Assembly: GCA_003136315.1 (NCBI GenBank)
Contig: PLDW01000068.1
Coordinates: 10,592-43,170, forward strand
Length of the DNA: 32,579 bases
From: Gemmataceae bacterium
GTDB taxonomy: Bacteria; Planctomycetota; Planctomycetia; Gemmatales; Gemmataceae
Direction of reading: 5' to 3'
A program made the position numbers and the translations under genes. Below are positions 6,410-15,200 of the stretch, in pieces. How positions within the stretch are numbered: the first letter of the stretch is position 1; each line of letters starts with the position of its first letter. The notes beneath the pieces were generated by a model, which was not told the DNA's origin, ran no database searches, and saw nothing but the letters and a program-made list of their open reading frames with translations.

Positions 6410-7021
6410 TCAGGTGTTCGATCGTCCATGTACGCCCAGAATCACCCGGAATGTCAGGTTGAGCCGCTCGTGGACTTCTTTTGCGGTCTTTGGGATCTGG
6501 TGGACCCAGTTGTGCTGAGTCGCGCCGCGCATGATGAGCAGGCTCCCGTGCGTCAGTTCGATCTGCCGCTTCCGGTTCTTCTGCTTTTTGTGCCGGAACT
6601 GGAACGTCCGGGTTCCGCCGAGGCTCACCGAGCCGATCACCGGATTCTCGCCGAACTCCGGTTCGTCGTCGCTGTGCCAGGCGACGCTGTCTTGTCCCGT
6701 GCGGTAGCGGTTCAAGAGCACGCTGTTGAACGTGACCCCGGCCAGGGGCTCGATCGCCCGTCTCACTTCGAGGAGAGCGGGCGTCCAGGGTTCCGGGACG
6801 TTCTCGATCCCCGAATAGTGATAGATTGTCCCCTCGTCGCCGTACCATGCCGTGAGTCGGGGGAGCGGAATGTCGCGGCCATAGAGCTGGATGGAGTCTT
6901 GCTGCCAGGCGATAGTGTCTCGGAACTCCTGGAAGAGGCGGTCCACATCTCCCCCGGCAAAGAAGGCCGGGTAGAAGATCGCATCGCCGTCCGACAGGTC
7001 AAGGGTTTGAGCGGGATTCAT
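6410..7021 (-). CDS. alkB: AlkB-like 2OG-Fe(II) dioxygenase
   Basis: A 203-residue protein of the AlkB/ALKBH2-3-like group. It has the core iron-binding set: H116 and D118 in AWHSDDE, and H174 in NWVHQIPK. The 2-oxoglutarate-binding arginines lie in the terminal block ERLNLTFR (R186, R192). Upstream are PLPRLTAWYGDEG and the substrate-lid segment GIENVPEPWTPALL, also typical. These enzymes oxidatively remove alkyl groups from damaged DNA or RNA bases, using 2-oxoglutarate, O2 and Fe(II). All key residues are present and the length is normal, so it should be active. The start ATG 7021 gives a complete N-terminus. It stands alone, converging with the upstream plus-strand gene; no SOS or Ada-type box was seen. 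Confidence 0.92.
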   Translation of the reverse strand: MNPAQTLDLSDGDAIFYPAFFAGGDVDRLFQEFRDTIAWQQDSIQLYGRDIPLPRLTAWYGDEGTIYHYSGIENVPEPWTPALLEVRRAIEPLAGVTFNSVLLNRYRTGQDSVAWHSDDEPEFGENPVIGSVSLGGTRTFQFRHKKQKNRKRQIELTHGSLLIMRGATQHNWVHQIPKTAKEVHERLNLTFRVILGVHGRSNT

Positions 7022-7053
7022 CGGGATTCAGGGTGGGAATTGGGACCAGCCTC

Positions 7054-7166
7054 TCACACCAGAACCGCCTTGATCACATGCACGTGCATGTCGGTCATAC
7101 GGCGGTCGGTGCCATCGAGGCGGACCGTCAGTTTCTCGTGTTCGATCCTCATCAGGTACAGGATCG
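7054..7166 (-). pseudogene. Orphan C-terminus of a DUF1501 protein
   Basis: The minus strand reads YDRHATILYLMRIEHEKLTV, then RLDGTDRRMTDMHVHVIKAV and LV, then a stop. This is the characteristic tail of planctomycete DUF1501 (sulfatase-like) proteins: 'HATIL..lGldHe.lt.r..G.d.rltDvhg.VvkeIl'. An in-frame TGA lies just upstream of the matching part and the rest of the about 450-residue protein is absent. It is a deletion remnant between the AlkB and lipoprotein genes. DUF1501 genes normally pair with DUF1553/DUF1549 partners, none of which is present here. Confidence 0.7.
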
Positions 7167-7233
7167 TCGCGTGCCGGTCATAACAGTGAGTCTTGCTCTT
7201 GGCCGCTTGTCATACCCATCCTTCTCCCCGACG

Positions 7234-7395
7234 TCAGCTTGCCCCGGGACCGGTCTTTTTGCCTGGTACGGTCTTCGATTTATCGAATAATTCATCAGCA
7301 CTGGGACCACCGGGGAGTGGGGAGGGCTTCTTCACTTCCCCGCCGCACCCGGCAGCGACGATCACAATCAGCCAGAGTACGATGATCCGTTTCAT
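7234..7395 (-). CDS. Small lipoprotein downstream of DUF1559
   Basis: A 53-residue protein, MKRIIVLWLIVIVAAGCGGE followed by a proline/lysine-rich tail ending in KKTGPGAS. The first 17 residues form a signal peptide with the lipobox VAAGC, so C17 should be lipidated and the short mature chain anchored in a membrane. It begins 14 bases after the DUF1559 gene on the same strand and is probably co-transcribed. Planctomycete DUF1559 genes often have such a small lipoprotein behind them. No function can be read from the tail. Confidence 0.75.
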   Translation of the reverse strand: MKRIIVLWLIVIVAAGCGGEVKKPSPLPGGPSADELFDKSKTVPGKKTGPGAS

Positions 7396-7409
7396 GAGTC
7401 TCTCCGGGG

Positions 7410-8363
7410 TCAAAAATCGGGGGACACGACCACCCCGTCGTTGCGCCCGGCCAGAAACCGGATGACGTTCGGGTCCGACCCATTCAGGAAGAACCGGACC
7501 GACCCGTCGCAGAAGCCAAACATCGCCCCATTTGGATGGCGGCTACTGAACGCCTGAGGGGCCGTACCATTGACTTCCGCGGTGGCGTTGTCCACATACC
7601 ACATGACATCGCTGATGCGGACCGATCCGGAGCTTGAACCAGGCGCGACCCACCCTTCCATCCCGGCCCAAATGCACGCGGTTTGCCCGCTCTGCTCGTC
7701 GTATTTACACTCCCCGATACAGAGGGTGTTACTCGACCCGTCGGTGATATCCGTGATTCGGATGTAACTATTTTGAAAGAACACGCCGCCGAAGTCCATG
7801 TTCACGGTGATGGTCGGATATGTGTACGGGCCAGCGACCCCGCGGTAATTCGACATCGCGTGGTTGTTCCGGATCGGATTCAGGTCCGGGCCGGTGTCTG
7901 AGGGGCAGCGAAAGAGCTTCAGCGGAGTTTGGCTCAAGAAATTCGGAACGTCCGAGGGCATACAACTCTCGACCCCGCCGCCGAAGCGGGTGTTTTCGGC
8001 GACTCCCATCTGATCAGCCAGAGCCCCCTGTTCGGTATATGGCAGCACGAAGGACGACCATCCCCAGGCGGCATTGAAGCAGTCCGGGTACAGGTTAATG
8101 TAGGGGGCTGGAGTGTCGAACCCCGGAGGGAACGACTCTCGCACCGAGTGATAGTTGTGCAACCCGATGATGATCTGCTTGAGGTTATTCGCACACTTGA
8201 TCCTGGCGGCGGCCTCCCGGACCTGCTGGACGGCAGGTAGCAGCAGGCCGATCAGGATGGCGATGATGGCGATCACGACCAACAATTCAACCAAGGTAAA
8301 ACCGGGGTGCGTGACCACCCGGAACCGAGACCCGATGTGGGCACGGCGCGGTCGGCAGAACAT
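7410..8363 (-). CDS. DUF1559 pseudopilin-like protein (prepilin N-terminus)
   Basis: A 317-residue protein with a type IV prepilin-like leader: HPGFTLVELLVVIAIIAILI has the G-F cleavage site and the E5 residue, so a prepilin peptidase should process it. It continues LLPAVQQVREAAARIKCANN, then LKQIIIGLHNYHSV, typical of DUF1559. The C-terminus has the family hallmark H-x9-DG (HPNGAMFGFCDG). The family is expanded to many copies in planctomycetes, and its members are thought to be surface or periplasmic pseudopilins; the exact role is unknown. I chose ATG 8363 because GGAGGTG lies six bases before it; the longer frame to GTG 8378 begins inside that SD. It likely forms a two-gene unit with the lipoprotein behind it. 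Confidence 0.92.
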   Translation of the reverse strand: MFCRPRRAHIGSRFRVVTHPGFTLVELLVVIAIIAILIGLLLPAVQQVREAAARIKCANNLKQIIIGLHNYHSVRESFPPGFDTPAPYINLYPDCFNAAWGWSSFVLPYTEQGALADQMGVAENTRFGGGVESCMPSDVPNFLSQTPLKLFRCPSDTGPDLNPIRNNHAMSNYRGVAGPYTYPTITVNMDFGGVFFQNSYIRITDITDGSSNTLCIGECKYDEQSGQTACIWAGMEGWVAPGSSSGSVRISDVMWYVDNATAEVNGTAPQAFSSRHPNGAMFGFCDGSVRFFLNGSDPNVIRFLAGRNDGVVVSPDF

Positions 8364-8667
8364 GTATGACACCTCCACGGATCAGACACGCCCACAGCGT
8401 CCTGGCGAGTCAGGAATGAAATGCGGCGGAGCCACGAGAGGGGAGATAAATGAAAGATTAATGATTGGGGGTGAACCCTGTCAAGTCACTTCCGACAAAA
8501 ATCCTTTTCTGTGGAACGAACCTGAAAATGGCAAGTGTAGTTGAAAACCGCTGTTCGATCCAAAGGCGGATGTTTGCCATCTCAGAAATCAGGGAATTGT
8601 CAGATAATTGCTACTTGTTACACTGTCTTGATTTTCAGCTCACGAGAGCTCATCCGCCGCTCAGCTT
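8364..8667. other. Intergenic region upstream of DUF1559
   Basis: This 304-base stretch is more AT-rich than its surroundings and contains no credible gene. It should hold the promoter for the DUF1559 gene (see the separate entry at 8455-8484) and the 3' end of the hydrolase transcript, but no hairpin terminator was seen. Confidence 0.5.
8455..8484 (-). promoter_or_regulatory. Candidate sigma-70-type promoter for DUF1559
   Basis: On the minus strand a perfect -35 hexamer TTGACA (8479-8484) is followed after 18 bases by TAATCT (8455-8460), a weak -10. It would give a leader of about 85 bases before ATG 8363. Planctomycete promoters are poorly defined, so this is tentative. Confidence 0.3.
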
Positions 8668-9669
8668 TCATCCTCCCTTTCCTCGAAGGCGTCCTTTCGC
8701 CTCACGAGTCCGTTCCTCGTTTCCTGTGAAGGTAAGTGACCCGCCCGCAGCACCACCGGTTGGGTAGGCGGGCTGAGTGGCGTGGCGATAGGCTTCGACT
8801 CGCCGATGAGCGAGGATATGGTGGCCGCTGCGCCGGTCTCGTTCGGCCCGGATTGCGGCTACATCGACGGGACCCACCACAATCTTCTCCCCTGGCCCTG
8901 GGTCGGCCTGGGCGAGGATCCGCCCGTCGTGGTCAACGAGCATACTCCCGCCGGGCCACGAGAAGGGCGGGTAATGTCCCGCGCTGGCACCCTGGTTTGC
9001 AGCCACGACACACGCCACGTTCTCCAGCGCCCGGCAGCGATTCACCACCGTCCACCAATCCATCGGCGGGGTGGCTCCCCACGGATCCATGTAGGCCGAC
9101 ACCCGAATCAGAACCTCCGCCCCCTGGATCGCGAGTTCTCGGATCGCCTCCGGGAAGAGCCAGTCGTAGCAGATTGCACACCCCAGGACGCCGATCTCGG
9201 TCGCCACAACGGGGAACATCGGGTCGACATATCCAGGGATATCGTGCGGGCTGGCATGCACCTCCCACGGCAGCCACGGGTGAACCTTCCGATAACGCGA
9301 CAGCACCCCGTCCGGGCCGATGAGCACGGTCGTGTTGAATACGCACCCCGGGTAACGATGGTCGATTTCGAGGAAACTCCCGCTCTGGATGTAGATTCCC
9401 AGATCGCGGGCCTTGTGGTGGTAGCGATCGGTGTGTTCGTTAGGAACGGTGACTGCGAGGTTGTCGGCCAGTTCCTCCACCGTTTCATAGATCGGCGCAG
9501 CGTGAGCGAACTCGGGAAAGACGACCAGTCGCACATCACCAAACGGCCGATACCCGATGACGGCCCGGTCGATCATCCCGAGCATGTGGTCGACCCGATC
9601 GGCGATGCCGTTCCGGTGCGACGGGTTGGGAAAGTCGGTTTGGCATGCGGCAGCGAGGTAGCGCGTCAT
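8668..9669 (-). CDS. Carbon-nitrogen hydrolase (nitrilase superfamily)
   Basis: A 333-residue enzyme with the complete Glu-Lys-Cys triad of the nitrilase superfamily: E53 in VVFPEFAHA, K128 in RYRKVHPWLPWE, and C167 in CAICYDWLFPEAIREL. It begins MTRYLAAACQTDFP, a normal family start, and ends in a charged tail (EERTREAKGRLRGKGG) that looks like an extension. These enzymes hydrolyse nitriles, amides or carbamoyl groups; the closest resemblance is to aliphatic amidase or N-carbamoyl-type amidohydrolases, but the substrate cannot be set from sequence. The open frame extends upstream to 9831 without family resemblance, so I start it at ATG 9669. It stands alone, separated from spoVG by a strong hairpin. 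Confidence 0.9.
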   Translation of the reverse strand: MTRYLAAACQTDFPNPSHRNGIADRVDHMLGMIDRAVIGYRPFGDVRLVVFPEFAHAAPIYETVEELADNLAVTVPNEHTDRYHHKARDLGIYIQSGSFLEIDHRYPGCVFNTTVLIGPDGVLSRYRKVHPWLPWEVHASPHDIPGYVDPMFPVVATEIGVLGCAICYDWLFPEAIRELAIQGAEVLIRVSAYMDPWGATPPMDWWTVVNRCRALENVACVVAANQGASAGHYPPFSWPGGSMLVDHDGRILAQADPGPGEKIVVGPVDVAAIRAERDRRSGHHILAHRRVEAYRHATQPAYPTGGAAGGSLTFTGNEERTREAKGRLRGKGG

Positions 9670-9781
9670 ATAGGGGTTCTCCGGGGAGAGGTAGACGCAC
9701 CTTACGACCCCCGCCCTGTCCGGCAACACGTCGCTGTAATGATCCGATCGATCTGGCCTATCAGTCACATTCCGACACGGA

Positions 9782-9811
9782 GAGAGCCCACCCGAAGTTG
9801 GGTGGGCTCTC
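9782..9811 (-). terminator. Strong hairpin downstream of spoVG
   Basis: A perfect 12-base-pair stem GAGAGCCCACCC/GGGTGGGCTCTC (9782-9793 and 9800-9811) with loop GAAGTT lies about 30 bases past the spoVG stop. No U-run follows in either direction, so it may act as an RNA-stabilising 3' end or need Rho, rather than being a classical intrinsic terminator. Confidence 0.65.
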
Positions 9812-9839
9812 GGTTTCGAGTCGCAAGACACTTTGTCGA

Positions 9840-10433
9840 TTACCCGATCCCGCTGCCGAACCCTTCTTCGTCCTTCGCGACCCGTGCCTTGGCCGCCGGG
9901 GCGTCGGTCGTCTGGAAGTGGGTTCCCTTCGGGGCGGAATGGGCACTGTGCGGTCGGACCGCTTTACCGCCCATTTCGGCGACCACCGTTCCGTAGCTCA
10001 CCGGTGTGTCGTCACCATCGTAATCGTACTCATCGTAGGTGCAGACGTACCCGGGCTGCCTGGCCCGCTCTTTCTCCTCCTGATACGCTCGCACCACCGC
10101 CGCCTGGATCTGCTCCCGGGCGCCGCTATGGATCGGGTGGGCGATGTCTGCGTGGAGTTTCGCCCGGCCATCCGTGTCGCGGGTCGCCCGGGACTCGTCG
10201 AGCCGGAACCCGCACTGGTTGCAGAATCGTGATCGCAGATGGTTCTTGCAACCGCACTTGTTGCACCGGTCGGTCAGTTTCCGACTCGGCATGGCGACGA
10301 AGATTCCCTTCGTCCCCTCGATGATCTTCAGGTCCCGGACCACGAAGGCGTTGTCGAAGGTGACCGAGCAGAACGCGAGCAACCGCTCGTTGTTCTCCTC
10401 ACACAGCTTGATGCGAACTTCCGTGATGACCAC
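9840..10433 (-). CDS. spoVG: SpoVG-family protein with inserted zinc ribbon
   Basis: A 197-residue protein. Residues 1-52 are SpoVG-like ([20 protein letters not shown], then [30 protein letters not shown]). Directly after comes a four-cysteine zinc ribbon ([19 protein letters not shown], about residues 57-75), then the remaining SpoVG helix region ([20 protein letters not shown]) and a long acidic/disordered tail (DEYDYDGDD). SpoVG in Firmicutes is a site-specific DNA- and RNA-binding regulator of about 95 residues; the ribbon and the tail double its length. The start is GTG 10433 with an AAGGAGG SD seven bases upstream, which overlaps the ispE stop. The gene follows ispE by 12 bases, so the pair is almost certainly one operon. 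The ispE-spoVG neighbourhood is also known in Firmicutes. Confidence 0.92.
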   Translation of the reverse strand: MVITEVRIKLCEENNERLLAFCSVTFDNAFVVRDLKIIEGTKGIFVAMPSRKLTDRCNKCGCKNHLRSRFCNQCGFRLDESRATRDTDGRAKLHADIAHPIHSGAREQIQAAVVRAYQEEKERARQPGYVCTYDEYDYDGDDTPVSYGTVVAEMGGKAVRPHSAHSAPKGTHFQTTDAPAAKARVAKDEEGFGSGIG

Positions 10434-10445
10434 CGCGGGCCTCCT

Positions 10446-11321
10446 TCAAGCGGGATCGACGTGTAGGGTGCGGACGACGAGGACTCGTGAGTCGGGTTCC
10501 CCCGGCGGGGTGGCGGCCTGGAACGCTCCGGCCACCCGGGCGGCGTCCTGTCGGTCGCGGCAGACGGCAAAAACCGCCGACCCGCTGCCGGACATCAGGC
10601 ACCCGGCGGGGTTCACACCGGCGAGGCGGCAATACACTGCCTCCACAATCGGGGCAAGATCGAATGCTGGTGACTGGAGCCGATTGAACAACGCACGACC
10701 GAGGGCCTCCGGGTCAGCAGCCCGAAATGCGGCTCGGACCGCCGCCCCGGTTGATGGCAGCTCGGGTACGGCCAACCGTCGATACACTTCAGCAGTTCCC
10801 AACCCCACGGGTGGGAAGACGAGAACGATGTGGAACGGCTGCGTGACCGATTCCGGAGCGACAATTTCGCCGCGACCGGTACACCACCCGGCCGGGAGGT
10901 TCAGGAAAAAAGCCACGTCCGACCCGACCTCAGCCGCGATGGTGGCAAGATCGGGTTTCGGCAGATCGAGGCCCCAGATTCGGTTCAGCCCCACAATGGC
11001 TGCCGCGGCATCGCTCGACCCACCAGCCAGCCCCGCCTGCGTCGGGATTCTCTTGATCAGCCGGATGGACGACCCGAGATCGGATCGACTCACCCACTGT
11101 CGGAGTCGGTCCGCCGCCTTGTAGACCAGATTCTCAGGGCCGGTTGGAAGGCCCGGCGGGTCACAGGTGAGATCCAGTCGTCCGTCGATTCTGGGGTGGA
11201 GTTCGAGCGTGTCGTACAGGTCGAGAGCAACCATCAGGGTTTCGAGTTCGTGATACCCGTCCGGACGTTTCGCGAGAATTTCGAGGTACAGGTTCAACTT
11301 CGCCGGGGCAGCGATGACCAC
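10446..11321 (-). CDS. ispE: 4-diphosphocytidyl-2-C-methyl-D-erythritol kinase
   Basis: A GHMP kinase of about 291 residues that phosphorylates the 2-OH of CDP-methylerythritol in the MEP isoprenoid pathway. It begins VVIAAPAKLNLYLEILAKRP with DGYHELETLMVALDLYD, has the ATP-binding loop IPTQAGLAGGSSDAAAAI, then VGSDVAFFL, and ends near AGCLMSGSGSAVFAVC. All GHMP motifs are present. The frame is open to 11594, but the sequence before 11321 has no family character. I chose the GTG at 11321, just before IAAPAKLN, as IspE proteins usually start within a few residues of that motif; another GTG about 24 codons upstream is possible. Its stop overlaps the spoVG SD, so translation is coupled. Confidence 0.93.
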   Translation of the reverse strand: MVIAAPAKLNLYLEILAKRPDGYHELETLMVALDLYDTLELHPRIDGRLDLTCDPPGLPTGPENLVYKAADRLRQWVSRSDLGSSIRLIKRIPTQAGLAGGSSDAAAAIVGLNRIWGLDLPKPDLATIAAEVGSDVAFFLNLPAGWCTGRGEIVAPESVTQPFHIVLVFPPVGLGTAEVYRRLAVPELPSTGAAVRAAFRAADPEALGRALFNRLQSPAFDLAPIVEAVYCRLAGVNPAGCLMSGSGSAVFAVCRDRQDAARVAGAFQAATPPGEPDSRVLVVRTLHVDPA

Positions 11322-11655
11322 CCCGTCCGGCCCGGCGGAGAAGGTCGGGTGGCACGAGCCCGTAGCCCCACCCACGGGGGGGGTGATGGTGCGCGCGGTT
11401 ACCACGATGGGAGTGCCCGGATGAAAGTGGGCGGAGACCGTCCGTGGTCGCGCGAGGTGACACACATCCCGAACCGTCCGTGGCTGCGGGGCGGGCCTTG
11501 TCCATGCTGGCCCGCGTACCCAGGGTTGTCGTTCAGAGCTGTCGAATCGGAGCGTAAACGAAAAATCCGACACCGTCAAGTGGGGGCGAATCAAAACTCA
11601 AGTCCTGGCACAGGCCCGGCCCGTTGGCGGGGCTGGTGCTTCCGTGGGTCGGCCG
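11322..11655. other. Intergenic region upstream of ispE
   Basis: The ispE frame stays open through most of this interval, so a longer N-terminus cannot be excluded, but the translation is proline/threonine-rich and unlike IspE. GC-rich partial palindromes occur near 11610-11640 and may end the PDZ gene transcript. No other gene or promoter was recognised. Confidence 0.45.
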
Positions 11656-12054
11656 TCAGTCGTCCGGATTGATCGGGAGCGGGTAGCCCGGGATGCGGCT
11701 GCCGTAATCGGCTGGTCGGGGAACAAGCTTCAACTTGAACACCTTCCGTTCGCCGTTCCGATCAACCTCAAGCTCGATCATCGCTCCCGGCCGGTAGGTC
11801 GTAATCTGACTCACCACCTGGTTGAAATCGGTCGGGTGGAAAGATCCAATTCGCACGATCCGGTCATTGGCTCGGATGCCGGCTTTACCTGCTGGCATGT
11901 CCGGGTACACTTCGGTCACGACGCAGGTTCCCGTATCCGCCCGGATACCGACGGCTGGCTTTTCCAGCGGGCTCGGCAGGGGTGCGGGGGGTATCGGCGC
12001 AAGAACGGGCGAAAACGCGATCCATCCAAACAAGTAAGTCGTCAATCCGGACAT
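11656..12054 (-). CDS. Small exported PDZ-domain protein
   Basis: A 132-residue protein. The start ATG 12054 has AGGAGG four to five bases upstream, which is preferred over the in-frame ATG 12108. The first about 22 residues (MSGLTTYLFGWIAFSPVLAP) form a hydrophobic signal or membrane anchor, then a proline-rich linker, and residues about 35-120 a single PDZ domain: VGIRADTGTCVVTEVYPDMP, AGKAGIRANDRIVRIGSF, then VVSQITTYRPGAMIELEVDR. No protease domain is attached, unlike DegP/S1C or S41 proteins. PDZ domains bind protein C-termini; here the partner is unknown. It could present substrates to an envelope protease, which is inference. Confidence 0.82.
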   Translation of the reverse strand: MSGLTTYLFGWIAFSPVLAPIPPAPLPSPLEKPAVGIRADTGTCVVTEVYPDMPAGKAGIRANDRIVRIGSFHPTDFNQVVSQITTYRPGAMIELEVDRNGERKVFKLKLVPRPADYGSRIPGYPLPINPDD

Positions 12055-12145
12055 GACCCCTCCTGGCATCGCTGCTGGGGCCGCGGACGAAAGCGACCCA
12101 TCTATCACACATGGCCGATCTTCCAGCCCGTGTCAACGGAAAGAC

Positions 12146-12166
12146 CGGAAAAATATTGTTTTTCCG
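12146..12166 (-). terminator. Possible terminator of the P-ATPase/SPFH gene
   Basis: An eight-base-pair stem CGGAAAAA/TTTTTCCG with loop TATTG lies about 40 bases beyond the stop of the gene ending at 12208. The T-rich arm lies inside the stem rather than after it, so it is a weak or bidirectional terminator candidate. Confidence 0.35.
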
Positions 12167-12207
12167 ATCGCCTGGGGGATGCCTGGGAAGTTCGCCCGAC
12201 CGCCGAT

Positions 12208-15200
12208 CTACGGCTCTTTCGGTTCCCCCGGGCGAGCGCCAAAACCTGGGGGGAGGCGAAGAATCTCCGGATCGAGAATGAAGAGTTGTCGTTTGCCGGG
12301 CAACTCGGCGGCATCAATGAAAACCTTGTCCCGCTGGCGGAACACCTCGACCACTGCGCGAGCAGCCAACCGCGATTCGATGAAAAATCGCCGCTCGGCC
12401 AACAACCGGCTCCGACGGTCGGCGATGTCCCGATCCACTGCCTCGGGATTTTCCTTCCGCTGTTTGATGCGCATCGACCGCTCGGTGGTCAGTGCGTCCT
12501 CCTCCTCCGGCGTGAGCTGAGTCCGAGCGCGATGCCAGGCCAAAAAGGCATTACTCGTGGCCCTGGCGTCCACGGTTTGCCTGTGGGACTCTGTCTCGGC
12601 CTGGCGGATGACCCGCTCGACCTCCTCTTCCTTCCGGCGGCGAGCCCGTGTGGCGTCGCCCTCGGCCTCGTTCACGAGTCGATCGCGTTCCTGGATCGCT
12701 TTCGCAACAGCGTGATACTCCGACACGACCTCCGGCGGGGGGTGCAGGTCGTGGAGTGTGAATCCATCGAGCCGGACCCCGACCCCACCAGGGGCGACCT
12801 CGGCTAGCCGGTGGCCCAGGCGAGCGAGCGCGTCCCGCTCCAACCCCGCCCGGTAGACCGTGAGCAACTCCAGAAATCGGTGCCCAGCAACCAGTTCGCG
12901 AAGCACCGATTCCGCCGCCGATCGAATCACTGCGTCCGGATCCGCGACTCCAAACAAATACCTCCGCGGTTCGTCGATGCGATACCGGACAGTGGCCAGG
13001 ATCTCGACCAGATCTCCGTCGCCGGTGATCATCACGGCCTCATCTGTCAATCGGGCGATACCCTCAGCGTGTGAGCTTGACCACCCCAGCCCGGCATCCG
13101 ACCCACCAGGACGGCGAACCCGGCTTGGTTCGGGTGGGCTGGGCAAGCCGACCGCTCTCTGGTCGTCGGTCAGTCCCCGGAACCCGACCTCGACGGTGCG
13201 AATCTCACCAGGTCGCAGACGGGTCACCGTTTCCACCGGCCACGGCCAGCGCGTATGCAATCCCGGCCCCAGGTCCGCAACCACGGCCCCAAACCGCCTG
13301 ACGATACCCACCTCCCCAGCCTCCACCTGGACGAGTCCAGAGGCGAGCCACCCAAGGACGGCGACAACCCCCACGACCCAGGTGATCGGCTTCCACCGGT
13401 GGGTGATCGCGTGGAGCACATCGTCGAGGTGAACGGTATTCAGCCAGCGGTCAAACGCGATGGTCGAAGCCCGGATATGCGACAGGGTCGGGCTCGTTGC
13501 AACCCTCTCGAACCCGAGCAATCGCATGGAATTGAGCAAGACGAGCAACGAGCCGAGTTGGTGATAGAGCGCGCCGACGAGTGGAGCTTTCTCATACCAC
13601 CCCGGCGCAGTTGCGACAACTGGCCAGATCCACCCGGTGAGGACGATCCCGACGAGATTCACTCCGAACCCGAACACAAGGATATTCTGGCGGATGACGC
13701 GGACCATTTCGCGGGAGAGTCGGACCAGCAACGGGAGCGGTTTCAAGGGTTCGCCCATCAAGACGATGTCCCCGGCCTCGGCAGCGACATCCGTCCCTGA
13801 CCCAATCGCGATCCCAACCCCAGCCCGGGCCAGGGCTGGAGCGTCGTTGATCCCGTCGCCTACGAAAGCGGTTTGAGGTTTCGAATCTCGCGTTTCGCGC
13901 TCTGATGGCTGTCTGGGGTTGGATCGCTCCTGGGAAGCGGACGATTCAAATGTCGAGACCCACTCCGACTTCTGCGCAGGCAGCAATTCGGCGTGGACCT
14001 CCGTCAACGGAAGTTGCTCGGCCACGGTCCTGGCCACCGCCGCTCGATCGCCAGTCAGAAGGGTGATGGACGCAATCCCGATTGCCCGGAGATCCGCGAG
14101 TACCTGAGCAGCCTCAGGACGGACGCGGTCGCGGGCTCCGATTCCGCCGAGGATCACACCGTTTCGGGCAACCAGAAGTGAGGTCTGGCCGGCCGCATCC
14201 AGTCGGTCAAGGAGTGTGATCGCCTCCGGGGAGACGGCAATGCCCTGCTCTTCGAGGAGTCGGCGCGTGCCAACCACGATTGTCGATCCGCCAACCGTGG
14301 CCGTTACCCCACCGCCAGGCTGCGCCTGGAAGGTCTCGACCGCCGGGACGGTGAGGTGGCGGGCTGCCGCTTCCCGGAGGATGAGCTGGGCGAGTGGGTG
14401 TTCGCTCCGCTGCTCAGCGGTCGCGGCAGCGGAGAGAACCTCCTCGGCGGTCGCGGAACAGAGCCCGATGACCTCGCCGAGTTCGAGCTTGCCCTCGGTC
14501 AGGGTTCCGGTTTTGTCGAAGGCGAATGCGGTGACACCAGCCAGGCGTTCGAGTGCCGCTCCGCCCTTGATAAGTACCCCCGTCCCGGCAAGTCGGCCGA
14601 GTGCTGCAATCACCGCTGCCGGGGTGGCCAGGATCAACGCGCACGGGCAAGCCACGACCAGCACCCCAAGGGCGGGGTAGGCGGCAACCCGGGCGGCGGC
14701 ATTCCACCCCGGCCTGGGGATGCCGGGGGGCGGCGACCCGCTCATCTGGTAGAGGACATTGCCGACGAACGTGAGGAGGGTGAGGGCGAGCACAGCCGGG
14801 AGGAAATACCGGGCGAGTCGGTCGGCGTGGCGTTCGAGGGGAGCCTTGTCCTTGAGGGCCGCAGCGGTCAGTTCAAGAATCTGCCCAGCGACTGTCTGCT
14901 TCGCGACCTTCTTCGCCTCAACGGTCACGGACCCGTCCACGACAATGCTACCGGCGAGCACCTCGTCTCCGGTCCCTTTTTCCAACGGCAGGCTTTCCCC
15001 GGTGAGGGCCGACGCATCCACCGCCGAGCGGCCGTCGACCACCACCCCATCGACTGGCACCCGCCCCCCGGGCTTCACCACCACCCGATCACCGACCAGA
15101 AGGTCGGCCGTGTAAGTGCGAACTTCCTCTCCGTCGCGGAGAACCCAGCAGCGGCTGGGGAAGAGTTCGGCGAGTTTCCCAAGAGCCCGCTGGGTGCGCG

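Noticed and set aside
6428-7183. A 251-codon plus frame over the AlkB-like gene
   Set aside because: Antisense shadow of a gene with an intact iron and 2-oxoglutarate site.
8736-9996. Long plus-strand frames (195 and 404 codons) over the nitrilase gene
   Set aside because: They are antisense to a gene with the complete Glu-Lys-Cys catalytic set; the translations show no family likeness.
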